From assembly GCA_038250675.1 (NCBI GenBank), contig JBBSCB010000015.1:1-64000 (forward strand): 64,000 bases of DNA, written 5' to 3'. The stretch's first letter is position 1. The number at the start of each line of letters is the position of its first letter. The notes beneath the pieces were generated by a model. That model saw only the letters and a list, made by a program, of their open reading frames with translations, ran no database searches and was not told where the DNA came from. The translations under genes and the position numbers were made by a program. Shown piece by piece: positions 56,440-64,000 of this stretch. The stretch comes from JAICUF01 sp038250675. Lineage in GTDB: Bacteria; Gemmatimonadota; Gemmatimonadetes; Gemmatimonadales; GWC2-71-9.

Positions 56440-57588
56440 GTGCGGGTCGCCTTCCTGACCCACAACTATCCACGAGCACCGGACGACATCGCCGGCCGCT
56501 TCCTGGAACTCCTCGCCACGGCACTGGTCCGGCGCGGCACCGCCGTCACCGTCATCGCGCCGAGCGACGGCGGGATGGGCGGCAGCGAGGAGCGCGACGG
56601 CGTGTGGATCCGGCGGGTGCGCTATGCCGCCGCCAGCCGCGAGACCATCGCTTACCGGGGGACTATGGCATCCGCACTGCGGACCCCATCGGGAGCGTCG
56701 GCCGTCCTCGGTCTGTGGCGGGCGCTGCGGCGGGCGGCTCGGGAGGAACTGGCCGCCGGCACCGATCTGATTCATGCACACTGGTGGGTGCCGGCGGGAT
56801 GGGCGGCGCCGCCGGGGGCGCCCACCGTCCTGACCTGCCACGGCACCGACGTCGCGCTGCTCCGTCGGTATGCCGCGGCGCGGGCTGTCGCTCGCCCCGT
56901 CTTTGCCCGGGCCCGTGTCGTCACCACTGTTTCATCTCAGCTCGGCGCATGGATCGAGGCCGCGGTGGGCCGCCCCATTGGCGCGGATCGGATCCAGCCG
57001 ATGCCGGCGGATACGGAAATCTACCCATCTGGATCGGTGGCGGGCGGTGGCGGTGCGGTCGTGCTGGCGCGCCTCACCGCTCAGAAGCGGATTGGCCTGG
57101 CGCTGGATGCCATCGCCGACCTGCACCGCCGGGGGCGTGTCCTGCGGCTGACCCTGCTGGGGGACGGCCCCGAGCGGTCGGCGCTGGAACGGCGGGCGGC
57201 GGCGCTGGGGCTCGACGGCTTGGTCACCTTTGGCGGTGCGGTGGCACCGGCGGAGGTGCCCGCGCGGCTGGCTGGTGCCGACGTCATGATTTTTCCGGCG
57301 GTGGCGGAGGGCTTTGGCCTGGTCGCGGCGGAGGCGTATATGTGCGGCGTGCCCGTGGTCGCGTGCGAGGACGGGGGCGGTGTTCTGGATATCGTGCCCG
57401 CGTCCGGCGCGGGCCGCCGGGCGCGGCCCTCCGGCACCGCGCTGGCCGACGCCATCAGCGACCTCCTCGAAGATCCGGCCGCGCGCGACGCCGCGGTGGC
57501 GCGAGGGGGTGAATGGCGCGACCGGCTGAGTCCTGATGTCGTCGCGGGCGCATGCCAACGGTGGTATGCGGAGGCGCTCGATGGATAG
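56440..57588 (+). CDS. Family 4 glycosyltransferase
   Basis: Retaining GT-B enzyme using a nucleotide sugar, on the cytoplasmic side. The 382-residue product starts with GTG 56440 (RVAFLTHNYPRAPDD). The N-terminal acceptor half contains DLIHAHWWVPAGW and TCHGTDVALLRR. The C-terminal donor half has LTAQKRIGLALDAIADL and the E-X7-E motif in FPAVAEGFGLVAAEAYMCG. Acceptor unknown; neighbours suggest a surface glycan or glycolipid. Confidence 0.87.
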   Translation: MRVAFLTHNYPRAPDDIAGRFLELLATALVRRGTAVTVIAPSDGGMGGSEERDGVWIRRVRYAAASRETIAYRGTMASALRTPSGASAVLGLWRALRRAAREELAAGTDLIHAHWWVPAGWAAPPGAPTVLTCHGTDVALLRRYAAARAVARPVFARARVVTTVSSQLGAWIEAAVGRPIGADRIQPMPADTEIYPSGSVAGGGGAVVLARLTAQKRIGLALDAIADLHRRGRVLRLTLLGDGPERSALERRAAALGLDGLVTFGGAVAPAEVPARLAGADVMIFPAVAEGFGLVAAEAYMCGVPVVACEDGGGVLDIVPASGAGRRARPSGTALADAISDLLEDPAARDAAVARGGEWRDRLSPDVVAGACQRWYAEALDG

Positions 57589-58507
57589 GCGGCTCTGGCG
57601 CGTGGCGCAGTGGGTGTTTGGCGCCATCATCGTCTTGGTCGCCGGCCGGAGCATCGTGCACAACTGGTCCCGCATGCGGGGGCAGCCGGTCGTCTGGCAC
57701 ATCTCACCGCTGCTGGTCGTGGCCTCGCTGCTGGTCACTTGGGCCATGTACCTGGTGCTGATCCAGGCGTGGCGGGTGATGCTCGTGGGCTGGGGCCAGC
57801 GGCTCGGGCCGCTGCCGGCTGCACGCATCTGGACGGTGTCGAGTCTCGGCAAGTACGTTCCGGGGCAGGTGTGGGCCATCGCCGGCATGGCGGTCATGGC
57901 CCAGCGTGCGGGTGTGGCGCCGTGGGCGGCGACCGGCTCGTCGGTGCTGCTCCAGGGACTGGCGGTCGGCACCGGGGCATGCGTGCTGGGCGTCACCGGC
58001 GTCTCACTGCTGCAGGCCGACTATCCCTATGTACGGGTCGTGCTGATCGTGCTCGTCGTACTGAGTGTCCTGGGCGTACTGCTGCTGACGTGGCCGCCGT
58101 TCATCCGCCGCGCGCTCGGGCTGCTCCGGGTCAACGTCGAGGGGAGTGGCGCACCCGTGCTGGCGGCGGTGCTGTTCGGTATCGGGGCCAACGCCGCGGC
58201 GTGGGCGGGGTACGGGGTGGCGCTCTGGCTGCTGGCGCGCGGATTGCTGGACGCGGGCTCGCTCACGATCCCGATGGCGATCGGCGCATTCACCGCGTCC
58301 TACCTGGCCGGATTCCTCGCCTTCGGCATGCCCGCCGGACTGGTCGTCCGGGAGACCGTGTTCGTGAGCATGATGCAGGCGACGCTCGGCGCGCCCACGG
58401 CACTGGCGCTGGCGCTCGCGTCGCGGCTGATTCTGACAGCCGCGGAGTTCGGCGCCGCGGCCCCATTTCTTCTCTCTTCACCGGAGCGCCCGCGTGCGCA
58501 AGTCTGA
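57581..58507 (+). CDS. Flippase-like integral membrane protein (LPG-synthase TM / UPF0104 type)
   Basis: The 308-residue product has about eight membrane helices and the motif SLGKYVPGQVW. That motif is characteristic of the lysylphosphatidylglycerol-synthase transmembrane family often found beside glycosyltransferases. No aminoacyl-transferase domain is attached. A role in moving or attaching a lipid-linked sugar is inferred from the neighbourhood. ATG 57581 overlaps the GT4 gene by 8 nt. Confidence 0.75.
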   Translation: MDRRLWRVAQWVFGAIIVLVAGRSIVHNWSRMRGQPVVWHISPLLVVASLLVTWAMYLVLIQAWRVMLVGWGQRLGPLPAARIWTVSSLGKYVPGQVWAIAGMAVMAQRAGVAPWAATGSSVLLQGLAVGTGACVLGVTGVSLLQADYPYVRVVLIVLVVLSVLGVLLLTWPPFIRRALGLLRVNVEGSGAPVLAAVLFGIGANAAAWAGYGVALWLLARGLLDAGSLTIPMAIGAFTASYLAGFLAFGMPAGLVVRETVFVSMMQATLGAPTALALALASRLILTAAEFGAAAPFLLSSPERPRAQV

Positions 58508-60902
58508 CTCTCCGATGCCTGAGGCGGCGCCGGCCGCGTTTGCGCCGCGACACGGCTGGCTGCTCGCCGGCCTGGTCTACATTCTTACGACGCTGACGCT
58601 CTGCTGGCCCATCTTTCAGGGCAAGTTCCTCGGGGGCCCCGGCAGCGACCAGTATGTGGCGGGGTATGCCTTCCGCCAGTTCGGCGCCGAGATGGTGAAG
58701 GCCACCGGCAGCATCCCGCTGTGGAACCCCTACATGTTCGGCGGACTGCCGTTCGTGGGCGCCATGCACGGCGACATTTTCTATCCCACCGCCTGGCTCC
58801 GCCTCATCATGCCGGTCGGCACGGGCATGGCCGCCGGGTTCGCGCTGCACCTGGTACTCGCCGGCATCTTTGCCTATGCCTTTCTGCGGGCGCTGCGCCT
58901 CAGCTGGACGGCCGCGCTCGTGGGCGGCATGGCGTACCAGCTCACCGGCATTCTCACGTCGCTCGCCAGCCCGGGGCACGACGGCAAGCTGTTCGTCTCC
59001 GCGCTCACCCCGCTCCTCTTCCTGGCACTCCTTCGCGCCATTCGTGACGGGCAGCGACGCGCGTACGGGCTCCTGGCGTTGACGGTGGGACTCTGTCTGC
59101 TGAGCCCGCACCCACAGATGAGCTACTACGCGTTTCTGGCGGCGGGAATGTGGACGCTGTATCTGACGTTCTGGCTCGAGGACGGCCCCCGTGGCGCCCG
59201 GTGGCCCCGGCATCTCGGCTTTGCGCTGGGGGCCGTGCTCCTCGGCGTGGCTGTGGCCGCAATCCAGGTTGTGCCGTTCCTCGACTATCTGCCGTATTCC
59301 GCCCGGTCGGTGCCGCACGGGCCCAACAGCGGCTGGGACTACGCGACGAGTTATGCGTTCCCGCCCATCGAGCTGTTCGTCACGATCCTGCCGCAGTTCA
59401 GCGGGATCCGGGAGGCGTACTGGGGCAGCAACTTCGTCAAGTCGCATTCGGAATACCTCGGTGCCATCATCGTGATGCTCGCGGCCATCGGGATCTTCGA
59501 CCGCTCACGCAGGCGAACCGTCTGGGCGCTCGGCGCAATCGCGGGGCTCTTCCTGCTCGTCGCCTTCGGAGGGCACACGCCCTTCTATCGGCTCTGGTAC
59601 GAAGTCATGCCCGCCATGAAGAAGGTGCGGGCGCCAGGCATGGCGTTCTTCCTCGTTGCGTTTCCCGTCTCGGTCTACGCCGCGTTCGGCGTCGACCGCC
59701 TGCTCCGTCGCGATGTGCCGCCGGTCCGTGCGCTCATCGCCGCCGGTGTACTCGGACTGGTGGCGGTGCTGGGAATCGGCGGCGTGCTCCAGTCCCTCGC
59801 CGAGTCGGTGGCCGACCCGCGCCGGGCCCAGACCGTCGCCATGAACGCACAAGCGCTCACGATGGGGTCGCTCCGGCTGCTGCTGTTCGTGGTGGCGGGC
59901 GCGGCTGCCATCTGGGCCATGGCCGCAGGCCGGCTCCGCGGGGCGGCCGCCGCCGCGGTGCTTGGCGTGATCGTCTGGGGAGATCTGTGGAGCATCGACC
60001 GCCACTTCTACGACTTCGTCGCCACGGAGCATCAGTTGTTCGGTAACGACCAGATCACTGACTTTCTCAACCGGCAACCCAAGCCGTACCGCGTCATGGA
60101 CTTTCCGGCGCAATCCGCGCTCGCGGCCGAACAGGGCGTCAGCTGGGTCTACCCGGGCGCCATGCTGATGGCGCACGACGTGCCCAATGCGTTCGGCTAT
60201 CACGGCAATGAGCTGGGCTCCTACGACGAATTGTGGGGCGGGAAGAACGTCTACCAGAACATCGTCGCCGGTAACCTCTGGGACCTCTTTGCCATCCGGT
60301 ACCTGATCCTCGATCCGCGCGTGACCGCGCCGCCGCTCTATCACCGCGTCGTCGGCCCGATCCAGGCCGCATCAGGGGACAGCGGGGTGCTGTATCAGCG
60401 TGACAGTGCCGTTGCCTACGCTCGCGTTATCCCCGGCGCTGTGAAGCTGACGGAGGACCAGATCATTCCCACCGTTCTGGACGGCCGCTTCCCGCTCAAC
60501 CGCGTCGTGTTGTACCCTGAATCGGAGGCGGTAGCTCCAATGCCGCTCCGGGGCACATTGCCCGAGGCGTCCGGCGCCACGGCTGAGGTGACCGCGTGGT
60601 CCCCGGGACACATGGCCATCACGATTCACAACCCCGAGTCCCGGCCGACCTACCTGCTGGTGAGCGAGAACTGGTACAAGGCCTGGGACGCGGTCGTTGA
60701 TGGCAAACCGGTGCCCACGCACCGGGGCGATTTTGCGCTCATCACGGTACCGCTTCCGCCCGGCGCGATTCACGTGGCGCTCAACTTCGTCAGCCGGGCC
60801 TACGAGACCGGCCGCGCTGTCACGCTCGTGGCGCTGGTGTTCACCGCGCTGCTGCTCGCCTGGCCGCGGCGCCGCCCACCGGCGCAACCGGCGGAGGCCT
60901 GA
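58494..60902 (+). CDS. YfhO-family GT-C-type membrane glycosyltransferase
   Basis: The 802-residue product has about a dozen membrane helices in the first 500 residues and a beta-rich outer domain at the end. Features of the YfhO family are the first outer loop with GGPGSDQYVAGYAFRQFG (likely catalytic Asp), PLWNPYMFGG and DFPAQSALA. YfhO in Bacillus and Listeria passes sugars from polyprenyl phosphate, loaded by CsbB-like enzymes, to a surface polymer. A CsbB-like gene lies three genes upstream here. GTG 58494 overlaps the previous gene by 14 nt; ATG 58515 is an alternative. A hairpin spans the stop codon. Confidence 0.82.
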   Translation: MRKSDSPMPEAAPAAFAPRHGWLLAGLVYILTTLTLCWPIFQGKFLGGPGSDQYVAGYAFRQFGAEMVKATGSIPLWNPYMFGGLPFVGAMHGDIFYPTAWLRLIMPVGTGMAAGFALHLVLAGIFAYAFLRALRLSWTAALVGGMAYQLTGILTSLASPGHDGKLFVSALTPLLFLALLRAIRDGQRRAYGLLALTVGLCLLSPHPQMSYYAFLAAGMWTLYLTFWLEDGPRGARWPRHLGFALGAVLLGVAVAAIQVVPFLDYLPYSARSVPHGPNSGWDYATSYAFPPIELFVTILPQFSGIREAYWGSNFVKSHSEYLGAIIVMLAAIGIFDRSRRRTVWALGAIAGLFLLVAFGGHTPFYRLWYEVMPAMKKVRAPGMAFFLVAFPVSVYAAFGVDRLLRRDVPPVRALIAAGVLGLVAVLGIGGVLQSLAESVADPRRAQTVAMNAQALTMGSLRLLLFVVAGAAAIWAMAAGRLRGAAAAAVLGVIVWGDLWSIDRHFYDFVATEHQLFGNDQITDFLNRQPKPYRVMDFPAQSALAAEQGVSWVYPGAMLMAHDVPNAFGYHGNELGSYDELWGGKNVYQNIVAGNLWDLFAIRYLILDPRVTAPPLYHRVVGPIQAASGDSGVLYQRDSAVAYARVIPGAVKLTEDQIIPTVLDGRFPLNRVVLYPESEAVAPMPLRGTLPEASGATAEVTAWSPGHMAITIHNPESRPTYLLVSENWYKAWDAVVDGKPVPTHRGDFALITVPLPPGAIHVALNFVSRAYETGRAVTLVALVFTALLLAWPRRRPPAQPAEA

Positions 60903-60918
60903 TTATTTTTCCTCCGCC
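60890..60918 (+). other. Hairpin spanning the yfhO-like stop codon
   Basis: GGCGGAGG at 60890-60897 pairs with 60911-60918 around a 13-base loop that contains the stop codon TGA and a run of five T. It could slow transcription or fold over the junction to the next gene. It is not a classic terminator, because the T-run is in the loop. Confidence 0.35.
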
Positions 60919-60994
60919 CGTTACCATCGAGTCCACTCCTCAGGGCGTCCCGCCTCCGGCCGATCCGGGAGCGGCGCCAGGATCCGCCGACAAG

Positions 60995-61714
60995 GTGTTC
61001 GAACGCGTACTCGTCGTCGTCCCGACCTACAACGAGTGTCAGAACCTCGCGCTCGTGGTCCCTGCCATTCTCCGTCAGGACGCTGGTATCGACGTGCTCG
61101 TCGTCGACGATAATTCTCCCGACGGCACCGGTGACATCGCCGATGCGATGGCCGCCTCCGAGCCGCGCGTGCACGTCATGCATCGGACCGCCAAGGCCGG
61201 GCTGGGCAAGGCGTATCTCGCCGGCTTTGGCTGGGCCCTCGAGCAGGGCTACGACTACGTCATCGAGATGGACGCCGATTTTTCGCACGACCCCAAGTTT
61301 CTGCCCGATCTGATTCAGGCGGCCGCGGAGGCGGACCTGGTGATCGGGTCGCGGTACAAGCAGGGAGTCAATGTGATCAACTGGCCCATGTCGCGGCTGC
61401 TGCTCTCGATCGGCGCCAACCAGTATGCCCGGTGGGTCACCGGACTGCCGCTGACCGACTCGACCGGCGGCTTCAAGTGCTTCCGTCGACAAGTGCTCGA
61501 GGCGATCGACTTTACCCGCGTCCGGTCCAACGGCTATTCGTTCCAGATCGAGATGAGCTACCGCGCCTGGCGGAAGGGGTTCCGGTTGGTCGAGATTCCG
61601 ATCGTCTTCACCGACCGGGTGGAGGGCCAGAGCAAGATGAACAAGCGGATCGTCCGCGAGGCGATCTGGATGGTGTGGTGGCTCCGGCTGCGGGGCCTGG
61701 TGGGGCGCCTCTGA
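60995..61714 (+). CDS. Polyprenol-phosphate mannosyltransferase-like family 2 glycosyltransferase
   Basis: Soluble DPM1/Ppm1-type enzyme that would load mannose (or another hexose) onto polyprenyl phosphate. The 239-residue product shows VVVPTYNECQNL, VVDDNSPDGTG, an intact metal motif MDADFSHDP and DSTGGFKCFRR. It has no C-terminal membrane helices. GTG 60995 is the only common start near the conserved N-terminus; the open frame runs on upstream through Pro-rich codons without another start. The 92-nt gap to yfhO holds the hairpin above. Confidence 0.88.
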   Translation: MFERVLVVVPTYNECQNLALVVPAILRQDAGIDVLVVDDNSPDGTGDIADAMAASEPRVHVMHRTAKAGLGKAYLAGFGWALEQGYDYVIEMDADFSHDPKFLPDLIQAAAEADLVIGSRYKQGVNVINWPMSRLLLSIGANQYARWVTGLPLTDSTGGFKCFRRQVLEAIDFTRVRSNGYSFQIEMSYRAWRKGFRLVEIPIVFTDRVEGQSKMNKRIVREAIWMVWWLRLRGLVGRL

Positions 61715-62541
61715 TGGGGACGCCGTTCTTCAAGATGACCGGGTCGGGCAACGACTTCGTCATGCTGGATGGGCGGGTGAGCCCGCCCGAGGAGTGGCCG
61801 GTTCAGCGTATCGTGGCCACCTGTGACCGGCGCCGCGGCGTGGGAGCCGACGGTCTCGTCGTCCTCACGCCGGAGCCGGAGTCGGTCAACGCCGTCCGGA
61901 TGACCTTCTTCAACTCGGACGGCTCTCGAGCGGCCATGTGTGGCAACGCCGCCCTCTGCAGCACGCGGCTGGCGGCCCGGCTGGGCGTGGCTCGGCCGGA
62001 AGGGATGCGGCTGGTCACCGATGCCGGCACCTTGGCGACCCGGTGCGTCGGGCCCACCGACCGGGCCGAGATCAACCTGAGCGACTTCGCGGTGCCGGCG
62101 CCGGTCGAGGGGATCGAGCCCGAGCTGGGCGAAGCCTACATCCGGCTGGCCGTCGTGGGCGTTCCCCATCTGGTGATCCGGGTGGCCGACGTCGACCAGG
62201 TCGTCCTGGGTCGGCGCGGCCCCGAGCTGCGGCGGCATCCGGCGCTGGGCCCGGCGGGTGCCAACGCCAACTTCGTGAGCCCCGGCGCCGTGCCCGGTGA
62301 GCCTTGGCTGATCCGGACCTGGGAGCGCGGCGTGGAGGGTGAGACCCTCGCCTGCGGGACCGGGACGGTGGCGGCGGCGCTGGCGGTGGCCTTGGCGGGG
62401 GAGGCGACACTGCCGATCGAGTTCTGGTCGCGCGGGGGGTCGCTGTTGAGCGTGGCGGGTCAGATCAATGGGCCGATGGCGCGTGGCGTGTGGCTCTGCG
62501 GTGAGGGTCGACTTGTTTTCGAGGGCTGTACGGCGGACTGA
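61714..62541 (+). CDS. dapF: Diaminopimelate epimerase
   Basis: Converts LL- to meso-diaminopimelate for lysine and peptidoglycan. The 275-residue product has FKMTGSGNDFVMLDG at the start. Its two catalytic cysteines sit in MCGNAALC and LACGTGTVAAAL. It shares one base with the previous stop (TGATG) and is the last plus-strand gene of the long run. Confidence 0.95.
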   Translation: MGTPFFKMTGSGNDFVMLDGRVSPPEEWPVQRIVATCDRRRGVGADGLVVLTPEPESVNAVRMTFFNSDGSRAAMCGNAALCSTRLAARLGVARPEGMRLVTDAGTLATRCVGPTDRAEINLSDFAVPAPVEGIEPELGEAYIRLAVVGVPHLVIRVADVDQVVLGRRGPELRRHPALGPAGANANFVSPGAVPGEPWLIRTWERGVEGETLACGTGTVAAALAVALAGEATLPIEFWSRGGSLLSVAGQINGPMARGVWLCGEGRLVFEGCTAD

Positions 62542-62878
62542 TCCGCCGGGTTTTCCACTTCGGTAACTCACACACCAAGCAACAGTTACGAGCTTGAGAG
62601 GGTCCGGGGAACCCAATTCCGACAGTTATCCCCACGTCGACTTAACATAACATATCTTATACGTCGTTTCTAAACGCCGCCCAGGAACCCGGTCACGACC
62701 CCGTCGCGACAGCGCTGCGCCATCAGTCGCCCGGCATGCCTCGTCTGCCGCCGCTGATCCAGCCGCCACGTCACCAGCCGGACGCACAGAAGCCCCGCGC
62801 CGGACGGCACGAGGCTTCAACCATCACATCACCCTCCGCGGCGGACGAACCCGCCGGCGGCTCCGGCCCGGCCGACGA
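62542..62878. other. Intergenic region between convergent genes, with an AT-rich island
   Basis: About 340 bp without a convincing gene. Positions 62630-62675 are unusually rich in A and T for this sequence, and 62622-62630 (TTATCCCCA) is one base from a DnaA box. An imperfect hairpin lies near 62600-62615. Open frames on the minus strand here have no family resemblance. Since both flanking genes end here, it should contain termination signals, but I see no clear one. Confidence 0.4.
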
Positions 62879-63553
62879 CTACAGCTTCCCGTCCGTTAGC
62901 TCGGCCAGCCGCACCTGGGCTTCCGTCAGACTCGGCGTCTTGTCGTATTTGTTGACCACCTGCCGATAGGCCGCTTCGGCGTCAGTGGTCTTGCCGGCGT
63001 CCCGATACGCCCGGCCCGCGTCCACCAGGTATTCCGCCTTCAGGTAGTCCGTATCGCTGGCGTCCGAGGCCTTCTCGTATGCCGCACCCGCCTGCGCCGG
63101 CTCCCGGGCATTCTCCAGCGCCGTCCCCAGCATTGCGTTCGCCGCCGCGACGTACCGGGCATCGTGCTTCGTGTTGAGGAACTCCCGCAGGTTGACCGCC
63201 GCGAGCTCGTTCTGCCCGTTGACCAGGCGAACCTGGTTGAGGGTCAGCACCGCCTCCTGGGCGGCCTCGGTCCCCGGATAGGTCTGAATGACCTGCTGCA
63301 GTGACGACGAGGCCAGCGCCAGGTTCCCGCTTTCCGCCACGCTCCGCGCCTGATCGAGCGCCCGCGCCGCAAACTCCTGCTTGCGCTTGCCGCTGACGAC
63401 GATGCCCCAGACCACGAGGCCCGCCACCAGCACCACGCCGCCGACGGTCAGCAGCGTCCGCGGGCTGAAACGTCGCATCAGTGGCACCGGGTCTTGCGGT
63501 GCGGCCGTCGGCTGAGACTGTCGCTTTTCGGTCTGTTCCACGGTCGTTGCCAT
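62879..63553 (-). CDS. Membrane-anchored TPR protein (YfgM-like)
   Basis: The 224-residue product has a short cytoplasmic N-terminus rich in Gln, Thr and Pro and one membrane helix at about 36-57. An exported region of tetratricopeptide-like helices follows (LALASSSLQQVIQTYPGTEA, AGRAYRDAGKTTDAEAAYRQ). This is the plan of YfgM-type proteins that help periplasmic chaperone networks; the assignment is by architecture. ATG 63553 (minus) is chosen because it precedes the charged N-terminus; an upstream in-frame start runs through a repeat region. tRNA-Arg lies upstream on the same strand. Confidence 0.7.
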   Translation of the reverse strand: MATTVEQTEKRQSQPTAAPQDPVPLMRRFSPRTLLTVGGVVLVAGLVVWGIVVSGKRKQEFAARALDQARSVAESGNLALASSSLQQVIQTYPGTEAAQEAVLTLNQVRLVNGQNELAAVNLREFLNTKHDARYVAAANAMLGTALENAREPAQAGAAYEKASDASDTDYLKAEYLVDAGRAYRDAGKTTDAEAAYRQVVNKYDKTPSLTEAQVRLAELTDGKL

Positions 63554-63569
63554 GCGCGCCTGCGAGAAG

Positions 63570-63605
63570 GTGTCGAAACAATGTGTCGAAACCAAGGTGT
63601 CGAAA
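63570..63605 (-). repeat. Three direct repeats of GTGTCGAAA upstream of the TPR gene
   Basis: GTGTCGAAA occurs at 63570-63578, 63583-63591 and 63597-63605, with start-to-start distances of 13 and 14 bp. They lie 17-52 bp before the TPR gene start. Such spaced repeats may be an operator or a leader RNA element (TTTCGACAC in the transcript). Confidence 0.6.
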
Positions 63606-63686
63606 ACGTACGCCCGGAGCCCCCTATAATAACCGGGCGCGCCGGCGAGAGAAACCGGCGGATGCCGATGCGGCGCGCCGGTCAAG

Positions 63687-63760
63687 TGCCCCCGGGGCGA
63701 TTCGAACGCCCGGCCAACGGTTTAGGAAACCGCTGCTCTATCCACCTGAGCTACGGGGGC
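63687..63760 (-). tRNA. tRNA-Arg (anticodon CCU)
   Basis: On the minus strand the 74-nt sequence folds into a full cloverleaf. The acceptor stem is GCCCCCG/CGGGGGC with discriminator A. The D stem is GCTC/GAGC and the anticodon stem GCGGT/ACCGT closes the loop TTCCTAA. The T arm is GGGCG-TTCGAAT-CGCCC. Anticodon CCT reads AGG codons. The 3' CCA is not encoded. Confidence 0.95.
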
Positions 63761-63792
63761 CGATGCGCCACCACCAGACGGCGCGGGAATCC

Positions 63793-63798
63793 AAGTTA
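63793..63798 (-). promoter_or_regulatory. Possible -10 element of tRNA-Arg
   Basis: On the minus strand this reads TAACTT followed by GG, 32 bp before the tRNA 5' end, and fits the TAnnTTG form. No TTG hexamer lies at the usual distance upstream. Confidence 0.3.
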
Positions 63799-63859
63799 AC
63801 CGACGCGCGCAAGTCACACCACCGCAGGGTGTTGGCGATCCATATCTGATGCCCGGCCG

Positions 63860-64000
63860 CTACCGGCGGAGTACCAGCCCGCCGCCGGTTGCGAGGATGA
63901 CGAGGTTGCAGGCCAGGCGAAGCAGCTCGCCATCGCAGCCGGCGCAGGCATCGCGCCTCCTCAGTGGCGAATGTCGAACGACCCGAAGGCGTCCCCGCCC
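63860..64000 (-). CDS. Possible C-terminal end of a minus-strand gene (partial)
   Basis: A frame open to the window edge ends at 63860 and encodes about 46 residues ending in a hydrophobic helix followed by Arg-Arg. Third codon positions are mostly G or C, as in the real genes here. A second frame, ending at 63961 with FGSFDIRH and followed by AGGAGG and an ATG, is an equally fair candidate. The available length does not decide between them. Confidence 0.25.
   Translation of the reverse strand, partial: GRGRLRVVRHSPLRRRDACAGCDGELLRLACNLVILATGGGLVLRR

Noticed and set aside
62626..62820. 64-codon minus-strand ORF in the intergenic region
   Set aside because: Arg-rich, no conserved pattern, codon use unlike the neighbours, and no promoter of the window's form in front of it.
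63625..63630. Perfect TATAAT on the plus strand
   Set aside because: No -35 fits upstream and no plus-strand gene follows; the next feature is a minus-strand tRNA.

Overview
The window is a GC-rich (visibly about two-thirds G+C) piece of a bacterial chromosome, packed with housekeeping genes and almost entirely transcribed on the + strand. I see no insertion sequence, prophage, CRISPR array or rRNA. The Lpt lipopolysaccharide-export genes point to a diderm. Menaquinone is made by the futalosine route (mqnE, mqnA, mqnC). Several promoters read TTGnnn-17 bp-TAnnTT, with a -10 resembling that of the Bacteroidota and relatives. Together these fit a Gemmatimonadota-like member of the FCB group; this assignment is inference, not proof.

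Layout. 1-2749: end of a probable sdhC, then sdhA and sdhB. 2803-5990: an outer-membrane-type barrel and two Big-1-domain lipoproteins. 6045-10304: two secreted metallopeptidases (M28 and M1) facing each other across a perfect 18-bp hairpin. 10337-10897: dcd on the minus strand. 10996-25130: promoter and complete fourteen-gene complex I operon nuoA-N, mostly joined by 1-4 nt overlaps. 25132-28943: phosphohexomutase and a UPF0182 membrane protein. 28946-32411: promoter, carbamate kinase, sucC, sucD, ndk. 32408-38344: promoter, yceD, rpmF, plsX, fabH, fabD, fabG, acpP, fabF, terminator. 38383-45206: mqnE, mqnA, mqnC, ispF, a DedA-TerB fusion, a Xer recombinase and an FAD oxidoreductase. 45218-47661 (minus): an ABC exporter pair. 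47816-49122: a membrane-anchored protein of unknown function and a trpG/pabA glutaminase. 49161-55483: promoter, a 44-codon leader ORF, pyrG, lptC, an lptA-like gene, an extended lptB and rpoN. 55480-62541: a surface-glycan cluster (two GT2, one GT4, a flippase-like protein, a YfhO-type GT-C) and dapF. 62879-63760 (minus): an anchored TPR protein and tRNA-Arg(CCU).

How the genes work together. Succinate dehydrogenase and complex I feed electrons into menaquinone, whose headgroup is made by the mqn genes and whose isoprenoid tail depends on ispF. sucCD supplies the succinate. The fab cluster supplies acyl chains for membranes and lipid A. pyrG supplies CTP, and the lpt genes export lipopolysaccharide, which the following glycosyltransferases may modify.

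Most noteworthy: a shared promoter layout with two or three apparently leaderless starts; a leader ORF overlapping the pyrG start; a DedA-TerB fusion whose start codon appears to be AUC; a 137-residue N-terminal extension on LptB; pyrG joined directly to lptC with no Kdo genes between; a CsbB/YfhO-like glycosylation set; and a CX5CX2C cluster motif in MqnE.
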